From Trichodesmium erythraeum GBRTRLIN201 (GTDB lineage: Bacteria; Cyanobacteriota; Cyanobacteriia; Cyanobacteriales; Microcoleaceae), in assembly GCA_018457135.1 (NCBI GenBank), contig JAGGDU010000050.1:1-37454 (forward strand): a stretch of 37,454 nt of DNA, in the 5' to 3' direction. The notes beneath the pieces are model-generated. The model was not told the DNA's origin and searched no databases. It saw nothing but the letters and a program-made list of their open reading frames with translations. Within the stretch, counting starts at the first letter, position 1, and each line of letters starts with the position of its first letter. The translations under genes were made by a program, and so were the position numbers. This document shows, in pieces, positions 9,197 to 18,456 of this stretch.

Positions 9197-9544
9197 CCTA
9201 ATTTTCAATTTATATAATATTCGTGAGACGCAATTCTCAACCAAGAAATATATAAGAATAAATAAAGTCTCTTCAATGAGATTATTTTTTTGTGATACAC
9301 ACCATTAACTAATTAGCAAATCGTGAAAGTAGAGTGTTTAAGATTTGCAATTTATTGCAAATCACCCAATCCTAATTTTCAATTTATATAATATTCGTGA
9401 GACGCAATTCTCAACCAAGAAATATATAAGAATAAATAAAGTCTCTTCAATGAGATTATTTTTTTGTGATACACACCATTAACTAATTAGCAAATCGTGA
9501 AAGTAGGGTCTTTAAGATTAGCAATAAATTGCAAATCACCCAAT
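9197..9544. repeat. 174-bp tandem duplication
   Basis: Two head-to-tail 174-bp units, 9197-9370 and 9371-9544, with about 5 mismatches by my count, all within ~25 bp near the end of the unit. Each unit holds TATAAT (9213-9218 in copy 1), a TGAGA/TCTCA stem, a TCTC/GAGA stem before a T-rich run, and near its end a GATTTGCAA/TTGCAAATC hairpin (9342-9363). That hairpin is perfect in copy 1 and has one mismatch in copy 2. No coding potential is evident. Confidence 0.9.
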
Positions 9545-9640
9545 CCTATAAAATGTACAATCTAATATTATAAAAAATGTAAAAAAGCAGATTATTCTAC
9601 TTTTATAGCATCATCATCCTAGCAATTTAGACTAACAAAT

Positions 9641-9753
9641 TATCCTACAAGCTTAGTAGGATACATTTATTCCTTTATTCCTTAATTTTTATATCTAGCT
9701 CTGAGAAAATACTCGCAAAGTTATCTCTCAGGAACAAAAACTAGATACTTTTT
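9641..9753. other. Consecutive hairpins ending in a T-run, possible structured RNA or terminator
   Basis: A perfect 8-bp stem with a 7-nt loop (TATCCTAC 9641-9648, GTAGGATA 9656-9663) is followed by nested stems: TATCTAG (9692-9698) with CTAGATA (9741-9747), enclosing CTGAGA (9701-9706) with TCTCAG (9726-9731). CTTTTTT follows directly. Read on the plus strand this resembles a structured transcript with a rho-independent end; no promoter was identified. Confidence 0.35.
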
Positions 9754-10098
9754 TAAAATACCTAAAAAGGCTAAAGTTAACATTAATAATTATAGCATAA
9801 AATTAAAATATATGGCAAAATCAGGATAGTTAAAGTAATTGTCAAAAAATCATATATCAAATACGACTTTTTTAGAGCTAATTGTTCAAGTAAATATTAA
9901 GAGGCTAAATTACTTGCTATACTTAGGTTGAGCGAGTTATTTACCACTCAGCCCCAAATTACTAAAAGCTAAGTAAAATAAGACTTTTAGCTAAGTTCAC
10001 AAATCAACCCTTACCAGGAAAAGTCTATATATTCCCGCCCTAAAGCGCGGAGTATTATAAATGCCAAAATCCAACTTTTAGATCAATTTATAATACCA

Positions 10099-11454
10099 AT
10101 GACAATAACTAAAACAAAACTAATAAATTGGGATGACTTAGCATCAGAGCTAACAGATATCGAAATTATTAGAGAACCAAATCAAGTTATTAAACTCTCC
10201 TTAGATTATTATCATTTCAGTCCGATTTTACAATCAAAACTGAAAGATAAAAAAGCTAATTTAGTTCTCAGACCCACCAATGAAACAGAAGTTTTACAAA
10301 TAGCTAAAACCTGCGTTAAATATCAAGCACCTTTAACAGTTAGAGGAGCTGGAACTGGTAATTATGGGCAATGTATTCCTTTAGAAGGAGGGGTAATTCT
10401 CGACACTACAAAAATGAATAATATTAATTGGATTAAACCAGGTTTATCTTCTGTTGAACCAGGGGTAAAATTAGTCGCTTTAGATAAAAAAGCTAAAGAA
10501 ATTAGTTGGGAATTAAGAATGTTTCCCTCAACTTATCGTACTGCTACAATTGGGGGATTTATTGGTGGTGGTAGTAGTGGAATTGGTTCAATTAATTATG
10601 GTGCTTTGAGAGATCGTGGTAATCTTTCTGCAGTGCGAGTTGTTACTATGGAAGACGAACCAAGAGTTATAGAATTGCGCGGTGATGATGTACAAAAAGT
10701 TAATCATGCTTATGGCACAAATGGAATTATTACTGAATTAGAAATACCTCTAGCTCCTACTTATCCTTGGGCAGAATTAATAGTAACTTTTGATGATTTT
10801 ATGACCTGTGCAAAATTTGCTCAAGCATTAGGAGATAGTGATGGAATTGTCAAAAAGTTGATTACTATTTTTGCTTGGCCGATACCTAGTTTTTTTGCTG
10901 GTTTAAAAAAATCAATTCCTCAAGGAAAACATTGTGCTTTTTTAATGATATCTGAATATAACTTGGAGCTATTTCAGGATTTAGTTAAAGAATTTAAAGG
11001 TGAAATTTCTTATCAAAAAACTGCTCAAGAGACAAAGAATGGTACGCCAATATATGAGTTTACTTGGAATCATACAACGTTACATGCTCGGAGTGTAGAT
11101 ACAAATTTGACTTATTTACAAAGTGGTTTTCCAAGTGATAAAAACTTAGCACTTATAGAAAAAATGTATCGGCATTTTGGGGATGAAGTAATGATGCATT
11201 TAGAGTTTATGCGAATAGATGGTCAAACTACACCAGTAGGATTACAAATTGTCCGTTATAGTTCAGAAAAACGACTGAATGAAATTATTGAATATCACGA
11301 AGAAAATGGGGTAAATATTTTTAATCCTCATACCTATATTTTGGAAGATGGAGGAATGAAAACTACGGATTTTGAACAGTTAGAATTTAAGCAAAAAGTA
11401 GATCCATTAGGATTATTAAATCCGGGAAAAATGAAAGCTTGGTTAGAGAGATAG
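10099..11454 (+). CDS. FAD-binding oxidoreductase, GlcD/FAD_binding_4 family
   Basis: A 451-residue protein of the vanillyl-alcohol-oxidase/GlcD flavoprotein type. Seen: the PCMH-type FAD domain opens with LVLRPTNETEVLQIAKTC (~residues 55-72), followed by APLTVRGAGTGNYGQ and TIGGFIGGGSSGIGSINYG (~150-170), both of which contact FAD in this family. The C-terminus ends DPLGLLNPGKM, the family's usual closing motif. Members oxidise hydroxy-acids, alcohols or sugars; the substrate is not evident. It is encoded alone, with 650 bp or more of non-coding DNA around most of it and no GlcE/GlcF partner, so it is unlikely to be a glycolate dehydrogenase subunit. The start is ATG with no clear Shine-Dalgarno site. 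Confidence 0.88.
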   Translation: MTITKTKLINWDDLASELTDIEIIREPNQVIKLSLDYYHFSPILQSKLKDKKANLVLRPTNETEVLQIAKTCVKYQAPLTVRGAGTGNYGQCIPLEGGVILDTTKMNNINWIKPGLSSVEPGVKLVALDKKAKEISWELRMFPSTYRTATIGGFIGGGSSGIGSINYGALRDRGNLSAVRVVTMEDEPRVIELRGDDVQKVNHAYGTNGIITELEIPLAPTYPWAELIVTFDDFMTCAKFAQALGDSDGIVKKLITIFAWPIPSFFAGLKKSIPQGKHCAFLMISEYNLELFQDLVKEFKGEISYQKTAQETKNGTPIYEFTWNHTTLHARSVDTNLTYLQSGFPSDKNLALIEKMYRHFGDEVMMHLEFMRIDGQTTPVGLQIVRYSSEKRLNEIIEYHEENGVNIFNPHTYILEDGGMKTTDFEQLEFKQKVDPLGLLNPGKMKAWLER

Positions 11455-12010
11455 GAAGAGATATAGAAAGAGATACAGGAAAAAATATTAGGGTAGTTCT
11501 TGTAGGGTATGTTTTCCTGGGAAATGTCAAAGGCGAGTCGTAACATACCATCTATATTATGCGATCGCCGTAAATTTTATGTTGGTAGTTCGACTGGTTT
11601 TGCTATTTTTTTTCATCAAGAGATATGAAATGGTTAGGATTTAAAATAGGTAAGTTATCTACTTCTGCTTAACAAACAACTTGAGTAATTAAAATATCAT
11701 CAATTCTACTTCCTATTCAATTCAAAGTAACCATTTTTAAGAATATTTTGATGACCTTTAATTATGCTTTTAACTTAATAATATTCTTATTCAGCAATTA
11801 ATTAAATCTCTTACAAGAATAAATATAATATAATTCCCCGATAAATTGTGCCAAAAAAACTATGGATATTGACACATTTTTTGATGATATTTTTGTGCTT
11901 TTATTTTGATTAAATTACCATTAAAAATAATAACTTAATTGCTACAATTTATTATCCTATAATATCATATTTTTGATACTATTTTTACCTTTATCTGCAA
12001 ACAAGCAAAG
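11455..12010. other. AT-rich intergenic region
   Basis: No gene seen. A GGTATGTT/AACATACC inverted repeat with a ~29-nt loop lies at about 11506-11550, just downstream of the FAD oxidoreductase, followed by a HIP1 octamer near 11571. The rest is AT-rich and presumably holds the helicase promoter. Confidence 0.5.
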
Positions 12011-14728
12011 ATGACAGATCAACCGAAAAACTCTACTGATATTATTCGAGCTGGAAATCAACTACCATCTCCTCCAGAATGGTTAAAAATTGGCGCCAAA
12101 GTCTATTCTCCTGAACATGGAATAGGTCAAATTACAGCCGTATTAGGAAAACGTTTAATTGTAGACTTTTTAGAAAGCCATAAACCAGTACATTTTTTAG
12201 ATTGGCAAATAGCAATTAAGAAGAAAGAGATTAATCCCAGAGATGGTAAAAATTTTAATCATCAAAAATTACAAGAAGCCAAAAAATCAAAGATATCCTC
12301 AGCAGAAATAGAAGCTATTCCTCGACCTGTCTTTCAAAAAATAGCCCAAGAATTTTTAGATAATTTAGTAGCAATAGATAACACGCCACCAACTCCAGGA
12401 AAACTCTATCCTTTACCAGAAGATTTACCAATTACTCTCAAAAAAACTCTGATTATACACAATATTAGACAACTCTATGAACATCAAATTGAATCATTAA
12501 CTGCTCTGAGAAAAGGATTAGATCTTTGTATTTTTACTCCCACAGCTTCTGGCAAAACTCTCTGTTATAACCTCGCCATTTTAGAGTCATGTTTACAACA
12601 ACCTGAGACGAGAGCATTATATATTTTTCCTCTCAAAGCACTGGCATTAGACCAAACCCAAAAGCTAGAAAGAATGGTCTCATATTTTCCCAAAAATTCT
12701 GTCAAAATTGGATTAATTACAGGTGACATATCTTCAGAAAACAGGAAAAAATTATTTATCCCCAACCCACCCAATATTTTAGGTGTCAGTCCAGATTTAT
12801 TACATTATCAACTATATAAAATTACCAGCAAAGATAGAGAAAAATGGCGCCAATTTTTTCAACAACTCCGATATGTAGTTATAGATGAATCTCATACTTA
12901 TATAGGAGCTTTTGGTGCTCATTTTGCCAACTTAATTCGACGGTTAAAAATGGTAGTAGATATCGTAGGCGGTAGTTCAGAAAAATTACAATTTATCTTT
13001 AGTTCAGCAACTATTGGAAATCCCGCAGAAATGGCAATGAGATTTAGCGATCGCTCCCACCAACCAGAACGACTTCATCTAATATCAAAAAGTGGTGCTG
13101 ATAGCTCGGGTAAAACAATTTTATTTCTGGAACCAAGCCAGATTGCTAATCCTGATTCTTGCAAAATAATTCTATCTTGGTTACGCTATAATTTGACTGG
13201 AGTAGTATTTTCTAATTCCAGGAGTGCGGTCAAAAAATTGTTAGGAATAATTAAACGAACAGCTGATAAAAATGGAGAGAGTTATTTAGCAGATAAAATA
13301 GCAATTTTTTATGGTTCTTTAGAGTTTCATAGGCGACAGGATATTATCCAAAAATTACAAACTGGTGTAGTCAAAGTTATTCTTTCTACTTCTGCATTAG
13401 AAGCAGGAATTGACTTACCTGAACTTGACTGTTGTTTAGTCCGTGGTTATCCAGGTAGTTTAATGTCTTGGAAACAAAGAATTGGTCGGGTAGGAAGGAA
13501 AAATCCAGGGTTAATTATGTTTTTACCAGTAGCTCAAAATACTTTAGATAATTTCTATGGAAATAAACCAGATTTATTATTAAATGGTGAGGCAGAAAGT
13601 GCTACTTTTAATCCTAATTATCCAACAATTTTGGGCAAACATTTAGAATGTAGTTGTGTCGAAAGTGGAATACCTTTGAGTGAAATAAAAAAACGTTTTG
13701 GAGAAGTAGCTAAAGTAATTGTTGATAGCTTATTAAAACAGGAAAAAATATATATTAATAACTCTAATCAACTTTGGGGGTATGGTTATCCTCATCGGAA
13801 TGTTAATTTGCGTGGTCATGCTCAAAATGATGTGGATTTAATCAATGTTAATACTGGAAAAAGCTTTGAAAAAATGCCAATGAGTCTGGCGCATAAAGAA
13901 GTATTTCCAGGAGCAATTTATTGTGCTCAAAATTATGATGGTGATTTAATAAGCTATCATTCTGAAAATCTTGACTTAGATCAAAAACAAGCAATTTTAA
14001 AACCTTTAGCTAAAAATTATAACTTAGAAACTGTACCAAATAATCAGTTAGCTATTAAAGAGATTCAGCAACTAGAGATACCTCAAATAATTCAAACAAA
14101 TATTTCCCACGCGAGATTAAGATTAAGTCTATTTTGGGGAGAAGTTACATTTTTAGTAAATGGTTATCAGCTACTTGCTACTAAATATGAAAAAGGAGTT
14201 GAAAAGACTACAGTTTTAGATGAAAAGAATTTCGATCCTCCCTATCAAACTCAATATCAAGCTCCAGTTCTTAAGGTTGAAATAAATGATGCTTTTAGTC
14301 AAGCTATACGGGAAAGTATTCGAGAAATTCAGTATAAAATTAAGGATAAATATAAAACAAAAATTCCAGATAATTTGAAATGTTTATGGAGTTGTAATCC
14401 TGATTTTATTGCATTGCATAGTATGGGTCATCAAATCATATCTGCTATTCCATTAGTAGTGTTAAGTTCGAGTCAAGATGTCGAATTCTTTGTTCAGCGA
14501 CAAGGAGGAGAAACTATAGGTTATTTTTTTGATACTTGTGATGGTGGAAATGGAGCGAGTGAGGCAATTTTTAATCAACTGTTGAAGTTTGTTCATAAGG
14601 CAATAGCATTAGCAAAAAATTGTGATTGTGAATATGGTTGTCCCCGGTGTTTAACTCACCATCGTTGCCCTCAAAAAAATAAAGGTTTGTATAAAGATTT
14701 AGGGTTGTTGCTATTGCAAGCTATATAA
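12011..14728 (+). CDS. DEAD/DEAH-box helicase with C-terminal DUF1998-type Cys cluster
   Basis: A 905-residue superfamily 2 helicase. The N-terminus (~26-72) is a small beta-rich module (IGAKVYSPEHGIGQITAVLGK) resembling CarD/UvrD-tail-like domains. Walker A is TPTASGKT (176-183), the DEAH-type box is DESH (292-295), motif III is SAT (332-334), and motif VI is QRIGRVGRK (~488-496). The tail carries CDCEYGCPRCLTHHRCP (~871-887), the four-Cys cluster of the DUF1998/MZB module in the MrfA/YprA (Hrq1-like) helicases. Known relatives are 3'-5' DNA helicases; Bacillus MrfA acts in mitomycin C lesion repair. A DNA-repair role is therefore likely but inferred. It is a single gene, and the ATG at 12011 gives the full N-terminal module. 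Confidence 0.9.
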   Translation: MTDQPKNSTDIIRAGNQLPSPPEWLKIGAKVYSPEHGIGQITAVLGKRLIVDFLESHKPVHFLDWQIAIKKKEINPRDGKNFNHQKLQEAKKSKISSAEIEAIPRPVFQKIAQEFLDNLVAIDNTPPTPGKLYPLPEDLPITLKKTLIIHNIRQLYEHQIESLTALRKGLDLCIFTPTASGKTLCYNLAILESCLQQPETRALYIFPLKALALDQTQKLERMVSYFPKNSVKIGLITGDISSENRKKLFIPNPPNILGVSPDLLHYQLYKITSKDREKWRQFFQQLRYVVIDESHTYIGAFGAHFANLIRRLKMVVDIVGGSSEKLQFIFSSATIGNPAEMAMRFSDRSHQPERLHLISKSGADSSGKTILFLEPSQIANPDSCKIILSWLRYNLTGVVFSNSRSAVKKLLGIIKRTADKNGESYLADKIAIFYGSLEFHRRQDIIQKLQTGVVKVILSTSALEAGIDLPELDCCLVRGYPGSLMSWKQRIGRVGRKNPGLIMFLPVAQNTLDNFYGNKPDLLLNGEAESATFNPNYPTILGKHLECSCVESGIPLSEIKKRFGEVAKVIVDSLLKQEKIYINNSNQLWGYGYPHRNVNLRGHAQNDVDLINVNTGKSFEKMPMSLAHKEVFPGAIYCAQNYDGDLISYHSENLDLDQKQAILKPLAKNYNLETVPNNQLAIKEIQQLEIPQIIQTNISHARLRLSLFWGEVTFLVNGYQLLATKYEKGVEKTTVLDEKNFDPPYQTQYQAPVLKVEINDAFSQAIRESIREIQYKIKDKYKTKIPDNLKCLWSCNPDFIALHSMGHQIISAIPLVVLSSSQDVEFFVQRQGGETIGYFFDTCDGGNGASEAIFNQLLKFVHKAIALAKNCDCEYGCPRCLTHHRCPQKNKGLYKDLGLLLLQAI

Positions 14729-15084
14729 TATTTAGCTACTACATCTAATAGCATTTATCAAAAGCTTTTCTATATTTTATTGAGTAAGAAAGTAGAGAAG
14801 TAGAGAATTAAATAAGAATTAAATAAGAATTAAATATAAGAATAAATAACATTAACTTAGATAAAGATATAGGAAAAAAGTTATTTATTTTATCTTTATT
14901 ATTTAATAACTGAATTATTACAAAGAGTTAGCATTAATGCATGGGAATTAGTATATAATTAAAGGGATAAAAAACTAGATGGTTTTTATTAGAGTTAAAG
15001 CCCTACCTACAAGTTTGTTACCCCATGAGCTTCACATCACAACCAAAAAATTGTAGGGACCTTGCATGCAAAGTCCCCATAGCT
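14729..15084. other. Intergenic region with short repeats and a palindrome
   Basis: Contains an 11-bp AAGAATTAAAT-type tandem repeat (about 14803-14840). The sequence TAATGCATGGGAATTAGTATA near 14934 recurs almost exactly near 35061. An imperfect 22-bp palindrome, GGGAC-C-TTGCATGCAA-A-GTCCC, lies at 15056-15077. No gene seen. Confidence 0.5.
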
Positions 15085-15205
15085 TCAGTTCTTTATCATC
15101 AGAGATGCCAAACAAGATAACTCCAGGAATTCCCAAGTCATAGACTTCCTTTGCTTCCTCAACAATTTTATCTACTGAGAGCTGATATACCCCTGGCATT
15201 GGCAT
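15085..15205 (-). pseudogene. hemB: Fragment of porphobilinogen synthase (hemB)
   Basis: On the minus strand the frame reads [20 protein letters not shown] then [18 protein letters not shown]. This matches the N-terminal part of HemB (5-aminolevulinate dehydratase), where SMPGxYxLS is followed by a helix and GIPAVxLFG. Only about 40 of the usual ~325 residues remain, with no active-site lysines or metal ligands, so it is non-functional. The frame runs on into unrelated sequence and ends at about 15034. A complete hemB must exist elsewhere, since haem and chlorophyll depend on it. The fragment abuts the unknown decayed ORF upstream. Confidence 0.8.
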
Positions 15206-15302
15206 TAACCAATATGCTTAGTATCCCTCCTTTTTTCGGAAAGAGCTGTTCATAGGCAAAGAGCTTTTCATAATCTTTGAGGCTAGTTGTATGACCTTTT
15301 GA

Positions 15303-15767
15303 TTATTCTTCCATTAAAAGTTTTACAGCTCGCCCTAAAATATCAGAAAATATTGAGAAGTCATTTTTCTTGATCAGGGAAAACAAGAGGTCATCAATTT
15401 CATGAAAATCTTTGGATACACCTTTAATCAACAATTGGAGCAAAATTTTACTGACTTTAGCTATAACTCTAATTTTTGTTGAGATTTTTTCTTTAGAGAT
15501 GACTTCACAGATATATTTAACTACATCATCTCTTTTTCCTTCATCACCATAATTTCCTCGGTTTGCAATTAGAGTATTTATAAAAAGAAGACCTATGGTT
15601 TTCGCCAATAAGAAAGACCATTCACTAGATGGTTATTCTTGAGGAGGTAACTTATCCAACATTGCTACAGAAGGAATGTATGTATAGTTGTATTGATATT
15701 CCTATCTGGCTATTTCCAAAAGCTCATTTACCGATGAACTTGTAATATGTTTTAATGAGTTAGTCAT
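15303..15767 (-). pseudogene. Decayed ORF of unknown function
   Basis: From an ATG at 15767 the frame reads MTNSLKHITSSSVNELLEIA and is interrupted by a TAG and then a TAA. It then continues in the same frame as a 101-codon open stretch (15608-15303) that has only a TTG to start on. The in-frame sequence across the stops keeps a protein-like composition, and after the TAA at 15303 it still reads SKGHTTSLKDYEKLF. I take this as one gene with at least two nonsense mutations. The open part is helical, rich in Ile/Leu/Lys (VISKEKISTKIRVIAKVSK), with no domain I recognise. A real 101-residue protein starting at TTG is the alternative. Confidence 0.55.
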
Positions 15768-15821
15768 GTTCAATTATTTCCTTCCACTAAAAACTAGATA
15801 GAGTTTTTTCAACAAGAATTC

Positions 15822-15918
15822 AGGAGTTAGGACTCTCTAGGAAATCAAGGTTTGATTTACTAGAGCACTATTACAAGTCAATGTAAATTTATCAAAATAG
15901 TTCTGAGTCCTGGCTCCT
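15822..15918. repeat. Nested inverted repeats downstream of mtnP
   Basis: Outer arms AGGAGTTAGGACTC (15822-15835) and GAGTCCTGGCTCCT (15905-15918) match at 12 of 14 positions. Inside, CTCTAGGAAATCAA (15835-15848) pairs with TTGATTTACTAGAG (15852-15865) at 13 of 14 positions across a 3-nt loop. No U-tract follows, so it looks more like a small inverted-repeat element than a classic terminator, though it could stall transcripts leaving mtnP. Confidence 0.65.
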
Positions 15919-15928
15919 CCCTTCAAAA

Positions 15929-16801
15929 TTAAATATATTTCTGCAGTAATAATTCCAACTTTTTCTTAGTTGCAGTAGGTGCTTTATCTAAAGGAGTGAA
16001 AATAGCATCTTTTAAAGCTGAATGAGAATCAGAAACAAACTGATTTTTACTCAATATGCGCACAGTTTCCTGAATAACTTTTTGAGCATTCGCCACATTC
16101 TTATTTAAATTATTAACTACCATTTCTACAGTCACGCTATCATGTTCTTCATGCCAACAATCATAATCTGTAGACAAAGCTAATGTTGCATAAGCTATTT
16201 CGGCTTCCCTTGCTAATTTTGCCTCTGGCAAGTTTGTCATCCCAATGACTGTTGCACCCCAACTGCGATATAAATTTGACTCCGCTTTAGTAGAAAAAGC
16301 AGGCCCTTCCATACATAAATAAGTGCCACTACGATGCACATTTACATTTTCTAACTTTAAACTTTCCGCAGCATCCGCTAGTATCTTTGCTAGTTCAGGA
16401 CAAGTAGGATTTTCAAAAGTAATGTGTGCTACTATTCCTTCACCGAAAAAAGTAGATATGCGATCTTTTGTCCTGTCAATGAACTGGTCTACTACTAATA
16501 GGTCTAGTGGCTTGACTTCTTCTTTGAGAGAACCAACTGCAGAAGCAGAGATTAAATATTTTACACCTAAACTTTTCATACCATAGATATTAGCACGAAA
16601 CGGTAATTCAGATGGTAATAAAGTATGGTTGCGATTGTGTCTGGGTAGAAATGCTACTTGTATTCCTTCTAGAGTACCAACAATAAAAGCATCAGAGGGA
16701 GAGCCAAAAGGTGTATCTAGTTTGATTTCTTCTACATCTTTGAGTGCTTCCATTTTGTACAGACCACTACCGCCAATAATGCCAATCTTTGCTTTGCTCA
16801 T
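15929..16801 (-). CDS. mtnP: S-methyl-5'-thioadenosine phosphorylase
   Basis: A 290-residue protein of the PNP/MTAP nucleoside phosphorylase family. Seen: the N-terminal phosphate loop [10 protein letters not shown] (residues ~6-14), [20 protein letters not shown] (~54-73), [12 protein letters not shown], and [13 protein letters not shown] with [16 protein letters not shown] (~165-205), which forms the substrate pocket in MTAP. It cleaves methylthioadenosine, the by-product of polyamine and related synthesis, to adenine and methylthioribose-1-phosphate in the methionine salvage pathway, in the cytoplasm. Length is normal and no lesion is seen. It stands alone, with nested inverted repeats 10 bp beyond its stop and 800 bp of non-coding DNA upstream. 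Confidence 0.95.
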   Translation of the reverse strand: MSKAKIGIIGGSGLYKMEALKDVEEIKLDTPFGSPSDAFIVGTLEGIQVAFLPRHNRNHTLLPSELPFRANIYGMKSLGVKYLISASAVGSLKEEVKPLDLLVVDQFIDRTKDRISTFFGEGIVAHITFENPTCPELAKILADAAESLKLENVNVHRSGTYLCMEGPAFSTKAESNLYRSWGATVIGMTNLPEAKLAREAEIAYATLALSTDYDCWHEEHDSVTVEMVVNNLNKNVANAQKVIQETVRILSKNQFVSDSHSALKDAIFTPLDKAPTATKKKLELLLQKYI

Positions 16802-17601
16802 TATATTTCTATTACTCTAATATTTTACCAGATATAGGCTTGTATTATTTGAAGCCAAATTACTTTGGAGTGATTTTAATTGTTAAAAACAAATCAAAAA
16901 AATCTATCTTTTGATTATACTCGTAATTATCTATGATTTTTATGAAATCTTCATAAAAACTACCGAAATTTTACCGTAATATCGCTCAAAAAAAACTTAA
17001 CAAAACTATTAATAATTTTTAATAACTTATTTTTTTTCTGGTCTATACATTTTTAGTTTCTTATGTATATCTATCATTGATACAATTTTTTTTCTTTTGT
17101 TGCCAAATTATCTAATTATTTAGTTTATAAAAAAATCAATAATAGTACAATTAAAGTTATAAAATTTTCACAAAAATAAGCTATAAAAAAATATTTTTAC
17201 AATTCATAAAATTTCAAGATTAGAGTTATTATTTTTGATTTTTTTTACTATCTATTAAAGAAACAACTAGATTAAAAAAGTTTATTAAAATATTAGTAGA
17301 GCAAATTAGTATTATCAAATAATATGAGTTGAAAAATATAGCAAAAATATTCAGTTATAGCTTTAAATATTGAGCTATTAACTAAAGTCAAGACTATTGG
17401 CTTTTAAGGATTTCAATTTTATTAATCTCCTCACACTTTTTTAAAATTTATCTATTGCTCATAAGTTTCTAATTAGTATTAAGAATAGATCTAGTTTAAT
17501 CACTTTCCTAAAATAAATTTTAACGACAGTATTTGAGCTAAAAAATACTTACTATTTTCTTGATAAAGACTTTGACAAAATTGATTAATTAATTTTCCAA
17601 T
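16802..17601. other. 800-bp very AT-rich intergenic region
   Basis: Dominated by A/T runs with no ORF of note on either strand. It lies between the mtnP start and the Tab2-like stop, both on the minus strand, so the mtnP promoter should be within it. I could not place a convincing -35/-10 pair and see no other feature. Confidence 0.5.
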
Positions 17602-18453
17602 TTAATTTGACTCTAATAACCAAAACCCACTATAAGTCATTCCAGAATCATCAGGTTGCACTAATAAAAAATGTAGTCCTTCGCTCTGCTGTTTTCTTTG
17701 CTCATAAGCCTGAGCTGCTCCTGATACTTCTTGGTCTGCAAAAGTAGCAACTACCCACCGATCTACTAACCCCGTCTCTAAAATTAACCCATCAGGATCC
17801 CCAGAAATATATTTTAAAAGGTATGGTCGTGTAGTTTCTAACCATCTCGCTAATTTCATAGACTGACGACCACCATCAATAACTACTCCTGGTATTGGTA
17901 GTGTTGAAGATAATCCTAAATTTAACGGCAAAAGAAATTCTGGTGCTTCTAAAACAGGTATAGGGCGTTCAATAATATCCCCAATATTACCAGCAGGTAA
18001 TGAAGCAAATCTCCAGCGATCGCCCCACAAATTTTCAGCTAATGGTACAGGTGGAGGAACATCTAATACTAAAGGTTCATAAAATTCCCCAGTATATGCT
18101 TCCATATCCTGATATTGTTGCACCCTTTCCAGTAACCATTCTTTTAAAGCTGTTGTGCGTCTAGTCGGTTCTATTTTCAATCCTAACATTTGAGCGGCAA
18201 CTTCTATTAACCCCAAAGACTGAGGTCGAAATACTTGAATTACATCTGGTAAACCTTGGCCTTGAGCCATTTTTTGCAGTTGTGCCACGAGCCAACTCGC
18301 TTTAACTTCCGACTGGGGACACATAGCAATAAATTCTAAGCTACGAGTAGGAGTGCAAATTAATAATTCCCATAATTTTTGGCCTTGTTTATCTTGGAGG
18401 GGACGGCGGTAATAATCTACTTGCCAAATAGTTATAGTATCCATTTTTGACAT
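17602..18453 (-). CDS. Tab2/Atab2-family RNA-binding-like protein
   Basis: About 283 residues. The N-terminus TITIWQVDYYRRPLQD and the following LWELLICTP/EFIAMCPQSEVKASWL match the conserved opening of the cyanobacterial/plastid Tab2 (Atab2) family. The middle has PDVIQVFRPQSLGLIEVAA and the C-terminal half LPIPGVVIDGGRQSMKLARW and SGFWLLES. In algae and plants Tab2/Atab2 binds psaB leader RNA and is needed for translation of photosystem I (and II) mRNAs; cyanobacterial homologues are poorly studied. A role in photosystem expression is inferred. The codon at 18456 is TTG, so I place the start at the next ATG (18453); the ATG at 18444 (MDTITIW) is also possible. Confidence 0.85.
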   Translation of the reverse strand: MSKMDTITIWQVDYYRRPLQDKQGQKLWELLICTPTRSLEFIAMCPQSEVKASWLVAQLQKMAQGQGLPDVIQVFRPQSLGLIEVAAQMLGLKIEPTRRTTALKEWLLERVQQYQDMEAYTGEFYEPLVLDVPPPVPLAENLWGDRWRFASLPAGNIGDIIERPIPVLEAPEFLLPLNLGLSSTLPIPGVVIDGGRQSMKLARWLETTRPYLLKYISGDPDGLILETGLVDRWVVATFADQEVSGAAQAYEQRKQQSEGLHFLLVQPDDSGMTYSGFWLLESN

Positions 18454-18456
18454 CAA

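Larger units (their letters stand above)
8988..10098. other. 1.1-kb non-coding region rich in hairpins
   Basis: Lies between the divergent kinase and FAD oxidoreductase genes and shows no ORF I can defend. It contains a 174-bp tandem repeat (9197-9544), a perfect TATCCTAC/GTAGGATA hairpin (9641-9663) and a nested stem near 9692-9747 followed by six T. At 10036-10054 an imperfect GC-rich hairpin (CCCGCCCTAAAGCGCGG) in AT-rich DNA recalls the ends of IS200/IS605-type elements, but no transposase is attached. Promoters for the two flanking genes must lie here; I cannot place them confidently. Confidence 0.6.

Noticed and set aside
10031-10060. End of an IS200/IS605 element
   Set aside because: The GC-rich hairpin resembles such ends, but no TnpA/TnpB remnant could be read nearby.
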